This document shows positions 33,380-39,579 of a stretch of DNA of 39,671 nt, one piece after another. The translations under genes and the position numbers were made by a program. Source of the DNA: a virus; IMG/VR virus record IMGVR_UViG_3300033148_006880, positions 1 through 39,671 of that record. One strand, given 5' to 3'. Below the pieces are notes generated by a model. The model made no database searches. It was not told the origin of the DNA and worked only from the letters and a program-made list of their open reading frames with translations. Position 1 is the stretch's first letter. The number at the start of each line of letters is the position of its first letter.

Positions 33380-33515
33380 TTTTATGTTCCTCTATTATTT
33401 TTCTTAAAGCTTTACTAAAGTTCCCTTTTTTAGCTCTTGGGTCTGATATTTTCTTTGCTAACTCAAACACATATTCTATGTTAGATGGTGATAATATCAC
33501 TTTTTTGATCATCAT
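33339..33515 (-). CDS. Small RHH-like/antitoxin-type regulator
   Basis: A 58-aa protein (start MMIKKVILSPSNIEYVFELA) with a short basic strand followed by two helices (EYVFELAKKI, FSKALRKIIEEH) and a basic tail, the plan of ribbon-helix-helix DNA-binding proteins. It overlaps the 3' part of the AbrB-like gene by 35 nt in another frame and the next gene by 41 nt, so three genes share coding DNA here. Likely a viral regulator. Confidence 0.55.
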   Translation of the reverse strand: MMIKKVILSPSNIEYVFELAKKISDPRAKKGNFSKALRKIIEEHKNGNYNKGRRKTKN

Positions 33516-33750
33516 GAGTCTCCTTAGGAGCGACAGAGTCAGGATTCACCTCATCTTTGGGAATCTGCGAAGAGATAATAATCATATTTCTATAAGGAAC
33601 AAACTCCATAACTAATTCAGTTTGTCTGGTCCATTCTAATTCATCTATCCATTTTTTAGGTATAACTAAAACATGATTATGACCAGAGAAAAGTAATTTC
33701 TTTTTCTTAACAACTTTCTTAATTAAATTCATAATATAACTAATAATCAC
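33481..33750 (-). CDS. AbrB/SpoVT-like transition-state regulator
   Basis: An 89-aa protein. The N-terminal two-thirds fit the swapped-hairpin AbrB domain: KKKKLLFSGHNHVLVIPKKW, then MEFVPYRNMIIISSQIP. The last 25 residues are acidic and disordered. The start at 33750 (MIISYIMNLIKK) is favoured because a TATA box sits about 25 nt upstream, implying a leaderless mRNA; an ATG at 33732 is an alternative. First gene of the long leftward early/glycan operon, so it is a candidate auto-regulator of it. Confidence 0.75.
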   Translation of the reverse strand: MIISYIMNLIKKVVKKKKLLFSGHNHVLVIPKKWIDELEWTRQTELVMEFVPYRNMIIISSQIPKDEVNPDSVAPKETHDDQKSDIITI

Positions 33751-33770
33751 TTCTTTAAATACTTTTCGGT

Positions 33771-33778
33771 TTTATATA
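33771..33778 (-). promoter_or_regulatory. TATA-box promoter of the leftward early/glycan operon
   Basis: TATATAAA on the minus strand is centred about 25 nt before the ATG at 33750, the spacing of a leaderless archaeal start. Confidence 0.6.
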
Positions 33779-33977
33779 GTATTTTATGACTAAAATACCA
33801 CTACCTAATTCGGGGTTTTTGTTACACATAAACTTTTTTCTAAAAATTATCTACAAATTTTAGAGTTACTAAGTAGTTGATATGACTTTCTTTAGGATTG
33901 TAAGCCCTACCTATGTATAGTATACGCATAATGTTAATTATACGAACCTTTTACACATAAGGTATTACACAGTAACG

Positions 33978-34004
33978 CTTAAAAGTTATTAGCAATGCTT
34001 AAAA
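33978..34004 (+). repeat. 27-nt motif shared with the protease promoter
   Basis: CTTAAAAGTTATTAGCAATG followed by CTTAAAA, matching 24 of 27 positions of the minus strand at 15580-15606. It sits among other direct repeats in the divergent intergenic region, and part of it (CTTAAAAGTT) repeats again right after. Possible binding site of a common viral regulator. Confidence 0.55.
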
Positions 34005-34426
34005 GTTTTAATCATACTTAACAAAAAGGAACTATTATACAAATAAGAGGAACTAATGCAAATAAGAGGAACATATGTTTATTAATTCTTATTGTGTCTA
34101 TTGTTTGCCTTCGGCGAGGACATGGTGCCATGCAAGAGAGTATATACTAATATATATTTATTGTACAATCCCTCTGCTTGGGGTATTACTCTATACCTAT
34201 ATACATGCCCTTATATGTATAAACTACATAGTGACTATACTATTGTAAACACTTGCGAAAGACTTAAAAAGGATAAATTCCTCTTAATACCAAGTAAACG
34301 GAGCTTATACTCCGTCATGCTGATGTAAAAATCAAATTTCATAAGGAAAAATGAAATTAATAAACTACATAAAAAACCTTTTTCGCAGAAGTGAATTGAA
34401 ATGGGATAAGAAAAAGAGAGATTGGG

Positions 34427-34433
34427 TTTTATA
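34427..34433 (+). promoter_or_regulatory. TATA-like promoter of the rightward small-gene operon
   Basis: TTTTATA inside GGGTTTTATACCC is centred 25 nt before the ATG at 34455, again the leaderless spacing. Confidence 0.45.
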
Positions 34434-34454
34434 CCCTTTCTCCTTTATATTCAA

Positions 34455-34613
34455 ATGAAAGAAAATAAATTATTAATCATTGCTGGAATAATCTTTATAA
34501 GTGGACTTGTAGAGTTTGTTATAACTGATTATTTGGCTGTCGCCGTTGCTATGGTTTGCTTTTGGACTACCGTAATGAGCTGGGTTATAATCAAATGTTT
34601 AAAATGCAAATAA
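34455..34613 (+). CDS. Small membrane protein (52 aa)
   Basis: MKENKLLIIAGIIFISGLVE followed by a second hydrophobic stretch (DYLAVAVAMVCFWTTVMSWVII) and a Cys/Lys-rich tail (KCLKCK). Two membrane spans. The ATG at 34455 is favoured by the upstream TATA-like box; a TTG at 34422 is less likely. It overlaps the next gene by 10 nt. First gene of the rightward early-type operon; function unknown. Confidence 0.6.
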   Translation: MKENKLLIIAGIIFISGLVEFVITDYLAVAVAMVCFWTTVMSWVIIKCLKCK

Positions 34614-34750
34614 CAAAATTTAATGCAGAACAGGAATATAAGAAAGAACTAAGAGAAGGAACTATAAACACTTGTTCAACTCCTCATTATGATAGTTTTA
34701 TAGAATATTGCAATATGCTCAAAGACATGGGTTTTGAGATAATTAAATAA
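34604..34750 (+). CDS. Hypothetical small protein (48 aa)
   Basis: A 48-aa soluble protein beginning MQITKFNAEQEYKKELREG, mostly helical, with two cysteines. It starts inside the end of the membrane-protein gene. An in-frame ATG at 34595 would add MFK. No family recognised. Confidence 0.5.
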   Translation: MQITKFNAEQEYKKELREGTINTCSTPHYDSFIEYCNMLKDMGFEIIK

Positions 34751-34773
34751 TCAAAAAATGTAATGAGGTAAAA

Positions 34774-35148
34774 ATGGACAAAGAAATAGAAGATAAGAAA
34801 AAAAAGTTAAGAAAACAACTAAAAGACGCTGGTTATAATGTTTATGTATTCAGTAGCTTTAATGGTGTGAATTGGGATAACTCTCAAAGCAAAAACTTTA
34901 TTTTGGCTTTTGTAGATAAAAGAGATAATAGTATAATGCAGTTAAACCCAATTTATCTTAAAAATCTTGGATTTGATACACACTATAAAAAAGAACAAGC
35001 AGATAGAGGTCTATTTTATGATGGTGTTTTAGGTATGAGCAGGGCGTTTAATATTGTTTATAATTTAAGTTCGTGGCTTTTCAAAGGAACAAAAGAAGAA
35101 AAAGAAAATAGGAATAAAGACGCTGGTTATGTATTAAATCGCAGATAA
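34774..35148 (+). CDS. Hypothetical protein
   Basis: A 124-aa protein with an N-terminal charged helix (EDKKKKLRKQLKDAGYNVYV), then a Ser/Asn-rich middle (SSFNGVNWDNSQSKNFILAF) and a C-terminal charged segment. TGAGGT lies 6 nt before the ATG, a good Shine-Dalgarno. No family recognised. Member of the rightward early-type operon. Confidence 0.68.
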   Translation: MDKEIEDKKKKLRKQLKDAGYNVYVFSSFNGVNWDNSQSKNFILAFVDKRDNSIMQLNPIYLKNLGFDTHYKKEQADRGLFYDGVLGMSRAFNIVYNLSSWLFKGTKEEKENRNKDAGYVLNRR

Positions 35149-35176
35149 TACTCTAATTAAATTGTGAGGTGTTAAA

Positions 35177-35248
35177 ATGCAAGGTGAAACAGAACAAGAA
35201 GCTTCCACAGAAGAAAAAGAAACTTCTGAAGAAAAAAAAGAAGAATAA
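35177..35248 (+). CDS. Tiny acidic peptide (23 aa)
   Basis: MQGETEQEASTEEKETSEEK then KEE, a very acidic 23-residue peptide. GAGGTG lies 6 nt before the ATG and a terminator-like hairpin follows its stop, which supports real expression. Such acidic peptides can act as DNA mimics, but that is only a guess. Confidence 0.4.
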   Translation: MQGETEQEASTEEKETSEEKKEE

Positions 35249-35250
35249 AG

Positions 35251-35292
35251 AGAGATGAGTTATTTTTTATTTTTTTCTCTCTTTTTTTTATA
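35251..35292 (+). terminator. Hairpin plus T-tract terminator
   Basis: AGAGAGA (35250-35256) pairs with TCTCTCT (35276-35282 region) around a T-rich loop and is followed by T8. The tract T6-A-T7-CTCTC-T8 resembles the one after the capsid gene. An apparent open frame through it (start at 35255) would encode only a Phe/Leu-rich leader and is rejected in favour of the ATG at 35306. Confidence 0.6.
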
Positions 35293-35305
35293 TTCAACAA
35301 TCAAA

Positions 35306-35461
35306 ATGAATCATAAAAAACAATTAATTAAAGAATTTGAAGGAATGAAAGATTTAGCAGAATTAAAAGCTTTAAGCAAGTATAGTTTAGAGAACCCCTT
35401 AACAGATAAGCAATATAATAGAATGATGTTTTTAAAAAATAATTTATTGAAAGGAGGTTAA
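35306..35461 (+). CDS. Hypothetical small protein (51 aa)
   Basis: A 51-aa helical protein (MNHKKQLIKEFEGMKDLAEL at the start, ending NNLLKGG). The ATG at 35306 is preferred because the longer frame runs back through the terminator. The 3' end carries the Shine-Dalgarno (AAAGGAGG) of the next gene, which starts 1 nt after the stop. Confidence 0.5.
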   Translation: MNHKKQLIKEFEGMKDLAELKALSKYSLENPLTDKQYNRMMFLKNNLLKGG

Positions 35462-35462
35462 A

Positions 35463-35564
35463 ATGATGATTAAATGGACTAAAGAAGAAAAAAGAAGAGT
35501 TGTTTTAGATGAGGGTACAGAGATTGTTATAGGAACTATAAGCATTAAAGATAAAAATGAATAA
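35463..35564 (+). CDS. Hypothetical small protein (33 aa)
   Basis: A 33-aa protein starting MMIKWTKEEKRRVVLDEGTE, with a Trp and charged helix then a beta-like VIGTISIKDK. AAGGAGG lies 6 nt before the ATG. Its stop overlaps the next gene by 8 nt. No family recognised. Confidence 0.5.
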   Translation: MMIKWTKEEKRRVVLDEGTEIVIGTISIKDKNE

Positions 35565-35724
35565 TCTGACAAGAGAAGCAACAACACACACAAAGATGAA
35601 ACCTTTTGATAATAAAGATTGGAGAAATACTGAAAAGATAGAAGTTGTTTTTATTATTGAAACAGATACAGAAAAAAGAAGTTTTAAAGGTTTAATTGAT
35701 TTATCTGGAATTATTAAAAAATGA
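35557..35724 (+). CDS. Hypothetical small protein (55 aa)
   Basis: A 55-aa protein starting MNNLTREATTHTKMKPFDNK, with a C-terminal beta/helix stretch (KIEVVFIIETDTEKRSFKGL). Linked by 8-nt and 4-nt overlaps to its neighbours. No family recognised. Confidence 0.5.
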   Translation: MNNLTREATTHTKMKPFDNKDWRNTEKIEVVFIIETDTEKRSFKGLIDLSGIIKK

Positions 35725-35846
35725 AAATCAAACAATTTGAAGAAGCAATAAAAAAAGATGATTTTGCAATAGGTGACAGTTTTTGGATTGATAAATGGGA
35801 ATTTGAAGTAGTTGATACTAATCTATGGGAAGATACAGAAGTTTAA
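35721..35846 (+). CDS. Hypothetical small acidic protein (41 aa)
   Basis: A 41-aa protein starting MKIKQFEEAIKKDDFAIGDS, then FWIDKWEFEVVDTNLWEDTE, rich in Trp and acidic residues. It starts with ATGA overlap on the upstream stop. No family recognised. Confidence 0.48.
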   Translation: MKIKQFEEAIKKDDFAIGDSFWIDKWEFEVVDTNLWEDTEV

Positions 35847-35847
35847 A

Positions 35848-35988
35848 ATGAAATATAAAGCATATTGGAAAACAGAACCAGAAATAGAAATAGAAAAAAT
35901 AGAAGATTTAGAACAAGCAGAAGAAGATATGTTAATTAATATTTCTATGAATATTAGTGATTTTATAGCTTTTGAAGAAGATAAATAA
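35848..35988 (+). CDS. Hypothetical small acidic protein (46 aa)
   Basis: A 46-aa acidic protein starting MKYKAYWKTEPEIEIEKIED, then a helical EQAEEDMLINISMNISDF. It begins 1 nt after the stop upstream. No family recognised. Confidence 0.48.
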   Translation: MKYKAYWKTEPEIEIEKIEDLEQAEEDMLINISMNISDFIAFEEDK

Positions 35989-35989
35989 A

Positions 35990-36154
35990 ATGAACGAAAA
36001 TGATTTAGTGAAACATATTGAAAATTGTGAAAGTTGTCGAGTATTAGAGGATTTAAGAGATAAACTTAATGACTATGTTAAGTTAAGGATCAAGGATGTT
36101 TTTGCTTGTATAGATGTCGCGCAGATAGAGTGTTTTAATAATCAAAATGAATGA
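35990..36154 (+). CDS. Small zinc-finger-like protein (54 aa)
   Basis: A 54-aa protein with H9-x3-C13-x2-C16 (LVKHIENCESCRVLEDL), an HCC zinc-binding pattern like that of anti-sigma or other small zinc proteins, followed by a helix. The ATG at 35990 is closest to the upstream stop (1-nt gap). Possibly DNA- or RNA-polymerase-interacting; function unknown. Confidence 0.52.
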   Translation: MNENDLVKHIENCESCRVLEDLRDKLNDYVKLRIKDVFACIDVAQIECFNNQNE

Positions 36155-36299
36155 TTTAAAGCAACTACAAGAAGATGAAATAAGTATACATCAAGAACTA
36201 TTGAAATACGTTAAAAGAGAAGGAACTAAAAAGTTTTTTGAAGTTTTAAAGCAATACATAGACAATCAAATAGAGTTAGAAAAACACTGCAATCAATAA
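36147..36299 (+). CDS. Hypothetical small helical protein (50 aa)
   Basis: A 50-aa protein (MNDLKQLQEDEISIHQELLK then KKFFEVLKQYIDNQIELEKH), all helical and charged. It overlaps the zinc-finger-like gene by 8 nt and is followed by a T-rich terminator-like tract. No family recognised. Confidence 0.5.
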   Translation: MNDLKQLQEDEISIHQELLKYVKREGTKKFFEVLKQYIDNQIELEKHCNQ

Positions 36300-36321
36300 T
36301 TTTTATTTTTTTTATTATTTT
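36297..36321 (+). terminator. T-rich terminator-like tract
   Basis: After the stop the plus strand has T5-A-T8-A-TT-A-T4, the third T-rich tract of this type in the window. It separates the string of small genes from the RuvB-like gene, whose own GAGGTG lies just after. Confidence 0.45.
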
Positions 36322-36331
36322 GAGGTGAAAA

Positions 36332-37477
36332 ATGAGAAATTGGAATATAGCAACACAAAGCTATTATGAAGAAGTGAAAGAGAAAATAGGTGAAATTCTT
36401 TTAAAACCCAAGTTTAAGGATGTGGTTTATTCAGAAAAACAAGAAGAATTTATTAAATTAGTCTTAGAAAAGATTAGATTAGGTGAACAAATTAATTTGT
36501 TATTTAGTGGCTATGCTGGAACAGGAAAGACTTATTCAGCTATGATGATAGCAGTTGAAACTGAACGTCCATTTGTTTATATGGCAGGTAATCAAAGTAA
36601 ATTAAAGATTTTAGAGATTTTAAACAATTTAAAAGATAATTCGATTGTATGTATTGATGAAATACACGGTATGAGAGATAATGTAGCAGAGTTGATTTAT
36701 CCTGTAATTGAATATGGCGAACTATATATTGATGGTGGAAAAAAGAAATTAAACGCAATTTTTATATGCACCACTACAGAACCCGAAGGTTTACCTAAAC
36801 CACTACAAGACAGATTAATGAGAATAGAATTTGATGAACCAAACGAACAAATGACCAAACAGATTTTAAATAAAATGAAGTTAGACAAAGAATGTATCAC
36901 TTATCTAATAAGGTATACCCTTAATATTAGAATTTTAAAGAAATTGATTAAATATATGGATATGTATGGAAAAAGAGATAAAAATAATTTGATTAAAGTG
37001 TTCCGCATGATGAAAATAAATATTTATAGTGGATTATCTAATGAACAGGAAGAGTACATTAATTACTTAAAGAAAGTGGGAAGATCCGGAGTAAGAAATA
37101 TTGGTTTAGTGTTGCGTAGAAGTGAGAATTATATTAAATTAGATATAGAACCTGATTTAATACGCAAAGGAATGATTTTGATCACAAGTAGAGGAAGAGA
37201 GTTAGCACCTAACTTCATTAAGAATGAGGATTTACTCAAAGAAGAACAGAAATATCACACAGATAAAACAATAGATGAGATAGAATTAGCAAGACAATAT
37301 CTAAATGATCATCCAGAGATAAAAGAAAAGTTTAGTGGTAGATATTTTGAATTAACTCAATTTATTGCAGATAAAATAGTAGAAGGAATTTCTCCAGATG
37401 AAATAGACATAGAAAGCTGGGGGAACGACAAGGAAATCAAAGACTCATTTAAGGATAACTATCTTGAAGAATTATAG
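36332..37477 (+). CDS. RuvB-like AAA+ ATPase (Holliday junction motor-like)
   Basis: A 381-aa AAA+ ATPase. Walker A is GYAGTGKT (60-67), Walker B is IVCIDE (105-110) with IH following, sensor and arginine-finger region CTTTEPEGLPKPLQDRLMR (147-164), and sensor 2 around R200. After the ATPase a winged-helix-like segment (about 231-293) with GLSNEQEEYINYLKKVG, EPDLIRKGMILITSRGRELA resembles the DNA-binding C-terminal domain of bacterial RuvB. A further 80-residue acidic tail is unusual. RuvB moves Holliday junctions in bacteria; archaeal hosts normally lack it. Strong GAGGTG Shine-Dalgarno. It may act in viral recombination-dependent replication. Confidence 0.8.
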   Translation: MRNWNIATQSYYEEVKEKIGEILLKPKFKDVVYSEKQEEFIKLVLEKIRLGEQINLLFSGYAGTGKTYSAMMIAVETERPFVYMAGNQSKLKILEILNNLKDNSIVCIDEIHGMRDNVAELIYPVIEYGELYIDGGKKKLNAIFICTTTEPEGLPKPLQDRLMRIEFDEPNEQMTKQILNKMKLDKECITYLIRYTLNIRILKKLIKYMDMYGKRDKNNLIKVFRMMKINIYSGLSNEQEEYINYLKKVGRSGVRNIGLVLRRSENYIKLDIEPDLIRKGMILITSRGRELAPNFIKNEDLLKEEQKYHTDKTIDEIELARQYLNDHPEIKEKFSGRYFELTQFIADKIVEGISPDEIDIESWGNDKEIKDSFKDNYLEEL

Positions 37478-37500
37478 AAACATTTATAAATTACTTATTC

Positions 37501-37572
37501 ATGAATTCTGGAAGAATAGATGGAAAAAAGATTTATAAAAAAATAGAACAGGAATTAAGGGAAAATCATTAA
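37501..37572 (+). CDS. Tiny basic peptide (23 aa), uncertain
   Basis: MNSGRIDGKKIYKKIEQELR then ENH. It has no clear Shine-Dalgarno, ends just before the convergent gene at 37574, and may be random. Listed because it fills the gap and its codon use fits neighbouring small genes. Confidence 0.3.
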   Translation: MNSGRIDGKKIYKKIEQELRENH

Positions 37573-37573
37573 T

Positions 37574-37777
37574 TTAATTTCTTTTATATTTTCTATTTGC
37601 TTTCATTTCTCTAACAGTTTTTAGATAATTTTTGTGAGTAATATATCTTGGACATAATGTAAAAATATCTGAATAACATCTTACTAAATTTCCTCTATCT
37701 GAACATTCTCTAAATGAGCATTTAACCAACTCAAGTTCTACCTGCTCAACTGTCCTTTCTAATGGTTGATTATCCAT
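37574..37777 (-). CDS. Small Cys-rich zinc-binding protein
   Basis: A 67-aa protein with C20, C25, C34 and C42 (KCSFRECSDRGNLVRCYSDI), a likely single zinc site, then a basic C-terminus. Such small Cys-rich proteins are common in archaeal genomes and viruses. It overlaps the upstream HTH gene by 8 nt. Function unknown. Confidence 0.6.
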   Translation of the reverse strand: MDNQPLERTVEQVELELVKCSFRECSDRGNLVRCYSDIFTLCPRYITHKNYLKTVREMKANRKYKRN

Positions 37778-38369
37778 TTGACTCTCTTAATCTTTTTCTT
37801 TTTATAATTTTGATTAAACCCTGCTTCTCTGCAGAATGAAATAATTTTGGTATTACATTTTGAATATTTTGAGTTAATTGAACTATATTCTGTTCAAATT
37901 TAATAGAACCACCTGTTTTTAACTTCCCTGTTACTTTATCAACATGCTTAACTAATTCTAAAATCCTATCTGCTGTCTTTAAAAGGGCATCATGAACTTT
38001 AAACTGAATTTTAAAAGAGTGATTACATTTAGGACATGAAACTGTTTTTTCCTTATATTCTGGGTTCTCTTTTATGTCATAAAATACCTTCCAGATTTCA
38101 GAAGTTAAAGTATTTATTTGACTTAAAGTATTAAAATATGTTTCTCTTAATTTTGAATTAAAATTCTTTTGATGTGTCCTTGCATAACTATACATTTTGT
38201 GTTTAGCTCTTCTTAGAAAATCTCCTGTATTTAAAGGCGTTAAATCACTTCCATATTCTTCATTTAATTTATCAGCAATAGCAGCAGCAGACAACCCTTC
38301 AACACTTAATCGAATAGCTTTCTTCTGTGCATTTTCTCCCAATTCCTCTAATTTACCCTTAAATGTCAT
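37770..38369 (-). CDS. HTH protein, possible terminase small subunit
   Basis: A 199-aa protein. The N-terminal HTH-like region (KKAIRLSVEGLSAAAIADKL) is followed by long helices and a CxxC (SCPKCNHSF), then a basic C-terminus (RKRLRESNG). Small terminase subunits have this plan: N-terminal HTH, helical oligomerisation core. It is far from the large terminase and the match is not specific, so transcription regulator remains possible. A TATA box 26 nt before its ATG implies its own leaderless promoter. Confidence 0.5.
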   Translation of the reverse strand: MTFKGKLEELGENAQKKAIRLSVEGLSAAAIADKLNEEYGSDLTPLNTGDFLRRAKHKMYSYARTHQKNFNSKLRETYFNTLSQINTLTSEIWKVFYDIKENPEYKEKTVSCPKCNHSFKIQFKVHDALLKTADRILELVKHVDKVTGKLKTGGSIKFEQNIVQLTQNIQNVIPKLFHSAEKQGLIKIIKRKRLRESNG

Positions 38370-38390
38370 AGAAAATAAAAGACTTCAAAG

Positions 38391-38399
38391 TATATATTT
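38391..38399 (-). promoter_or_regulatory. TATA-box promoter of the HTH gene
   Basis: AAATATATA on the minus strand is centred 26 nt before the ATG at 38369, again a leaderless spacing; a second internal promoter within the leftward operon. Confidence 0.55.
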
Positions 38400-38403
38400 C
38401 TTT

Positions 38404-38559
38404 CTATTCAAATTCTTTTAATAATTTAATGACTGCTCTTAATTCCATTACTAATTGATGAATTACATTAGGATGAAAAATAGATTCATCTTCACAAAGG
38501 GTATAAAACAATTGATTTTTCCTTTTTTCAAGATTTTGCTTTAATTCTTTGATATTCAT
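38404..38559 (-). CDS. Hypothetical small helical protein (51 aa)
   Basis: A 51-aa protein (MNIKELKQNLEKRKNQLFYT, then helices to ELRAVIKLLKEFE), probably coiled-coil. The ATG overlaps the stop of the SWIM gene upstream as ATGA. No family recognised. Confidence 0.5.
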   Translation of the reverse strand: MNIKELKQNLEKRKNQLFYTLCEDESIFHPNVIHQLVMELRAVIKLLKEFE

Positions 38560-38993
38560 TTGAAACCATCCAATTCTTTAGCTTTTCTTCTTTCCCAGTT
38601 CCATATCTTTAATTGTAATTTCAAAGCAAGGATGTGAGAACAAATTAGTCCTGGAATTTTCTGTATTTTAACTACTCTTTGATAAAACTGGCAATTACAT
38701 TCAAATTCTTGATTAGGTAAAGAATACATTTTATAAGTATTTTTATTGTATCCTTCAATTGGTTTACAAATATAATGTCCTTTTCCATCTATATCTTCAC
38801 TCTTTTTGATATAATCAATACAATTATGTTTAATGAATTGTTTAGCTTTTGCACGAATAGAATATGTTTTAAACTTTCCATCTTTCTCCAAGATTTCTAA
38901 TTGCTTGTAAGTGTTTGACCATTTCACTACAGTGCCAGAAGTAAGTTCTTTTGGTTCTTCTTCTTTTTCCCAATCTGGATTTACAAAGATCAT
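38556..38993 (-). CDS. SWIM zinc-finger protein
   Basis: A 145-aa protein with a SWIM motif C99-x-C101-x16-C118-x-H120 (FECNCQFYQRVVKIQKIP then GLICSHILAL). SWIM domains bind DNA or proteins and occur in archaeal and viral recombination or transposition factors. The N-terminal part (about 1-90) is a beta-rich extension. It lies in a cluster of small zinc proteins. Specific role unknown. Confidence 0.78.
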   Translation of the reverse strand: MIFVNPDWEKEEEPKELTSGTVVKWSNTYKQLEILEKDGKFKTYSIRAKAKQFIKHNCIDYIKKSEDIDGKGHYICKPIEGYNKNTYKMYSLPNQEFECNCQFYQRVVKIQKIPGLICSHILALKLQLKIWNWERRKAKELDGFK

Positions 38994-39133
38994 TTTCTTT
39001 CTTTCCTATTTTGTTTAGATTTTAAAGCGCAATATTCTCTACAACATAAATGGCAACAAAATAATTTATCCATTCTGCTTGTTTTAAATTCTTTTCCACA
39101 GTTTAGGTTTTTACAAATTTTTGTGTATTTCAT
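38990..39133 (-). CDS. Small zinc-ribbon protein (47 aa)
   Basis: A 47-aa Cys-rich protein: C7, C12 then C26/C27, C30/C31 and C35 (KICKNLNCGKEFKTSR, LFCCHLCCREYC). Two zinc knuckles fit. Overlaps the SWIM gene start (ATGA) and the next gene in another frame by 23 nt. Confidence 0.58.
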   Translation of the reverse strand: MKYTKICKNLNCGKEFKTSRMDKLFCCHLCCREYCALKSKQNRKERK

Positions 39134-39224
39134 ATGATTCTCCTATTTTGTCTAATTCTTCTTTTTGTTTTTCTTTAGTATCATCTAATTCTCTTGCTAA
39201 TTCAGCTATATCTTGATCTCCCAT
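39111..39224 (-). CDS. Hypothetical small acidic protein (37 aa)
   Basis: A 37-aa charged helical peptide (MGDQDIAELARELDDTKEKQ then KEELDKI). AGAGGA lies just before the ATG. It overlaps the HNH-like gene (23 nt) and the zinc-ribbon gene. No family recognised. Confidence 0.42.
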   Translation of the reverse strand: MGDQDIAELARELDDTKEKQKEELDKIGESYEIHKNL

Positions 39225-39423
39225 CTTTCCTCTTTTTTTTGTGACTTTTCTTTGTGCATTTGGCATATTTTTTTCCTGCTTTCTTTCTGGGGGGATTCAT
39301 TCCATGTTTTTTATTATGACAGCTTCGACAAATATAAACAAAAGGTGGCTTATGATTGCCTATCTTACTATGCTTTGTCAAAAACTTAAATTCTTTGCAA
39401 CTTTTACAGAATCCAAATCTCAT
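39202..39423 (-). CDS. HNH-like small zinc protein
   Basis: A 73-aa protein with C6-x2-C9, LTKHSKIGNHKPPF (H18, H24) and YICRSCHNKKHG (C32, C35, H36, H40). This arrangement resembles small HNH-type nucleases or HNH-derived zinc ribbons of viruses. The C-terminal half is extremely basic (KKSHKKKRKDGRS), suggesting nucleic-acid binding. The full HNH catalytic triad is uncertain, so nuclease activity is not proven. Confidence 0.6.
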   Translation of the reverse strand: MRFGFCKSCKEFKFLTKHSKIGNHKPPFVYICRSCHNKKHGMNPPRKKAGKKYAKCTKKSHKKKRKDGRSRYS

Positions 39424-39438
39424 ATTATTATTTTAGTT

Positions 39439-39564
39439 TTAAATGAATTTTTCATTTTTCTTTAATTTCTCCAATTCCTCGCACTCAATCCCATTAACAT
39501 AACATCCCCCAAGTTTTCCACATTGCTTCCCCTTATGTTTACATTCTCTTATTTTTATTTCCAT
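39439..39564 (-). CDS. Small Cys-rich protein (41 aa)
   Basis: A 41-aa protein with C8, C15, C21 and C28 (IRECKHKGKQCGKLGGCYVN, then GIECEELEKL), a likely single zinc-binding peptide. It lies between the partial gene at the window end and the HNH-like gene. No family recognised. Confidence 0.45.
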   Translation of the reverse strand: MEIKIRECKHKGKQCGKLGGCYVNGIECEELEKLKKNEKFI

Positions 39565-39579
39565 GTTCTTATAACCTAT

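Larger units (their letters stand above)
33751..34454. other. Non-coding divergent intergenic region, possible origin/regulatory hub
   Basis: About 700 bp with no convincing gene between divergent operons. It holds direct repeats: TTACACATAA twice (near 33832 and 33951), GCTTAAAAGTT twice (33977 and 33997 region) and CAAATAAGAGGAAC twice (34039-34075). Hairpins: CATGG-TG-CCATG (about 34120), ACGGAG-CTTATA-CTCCGT (about 34298-34315) and AATTTCAT-AAGGAAAA-ATGAAATT (about 34335-34358). A TATA-like tract lies at 34150. It could be a replication origin, operators, or an ncRNA locus. Base composition is less extreme than the flanks. Confidence 0.55.

Noticed and set aside
34092-34328. An open frame of 78 codons on the plus strand in the divergent intergenic region
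   Set aside because: Composition is rich in Tyr/Cys/Met, lacks a Shine-Dalgarno or promoter, and spans repeats and hairpins. It looks like chance in non-coding DNA.
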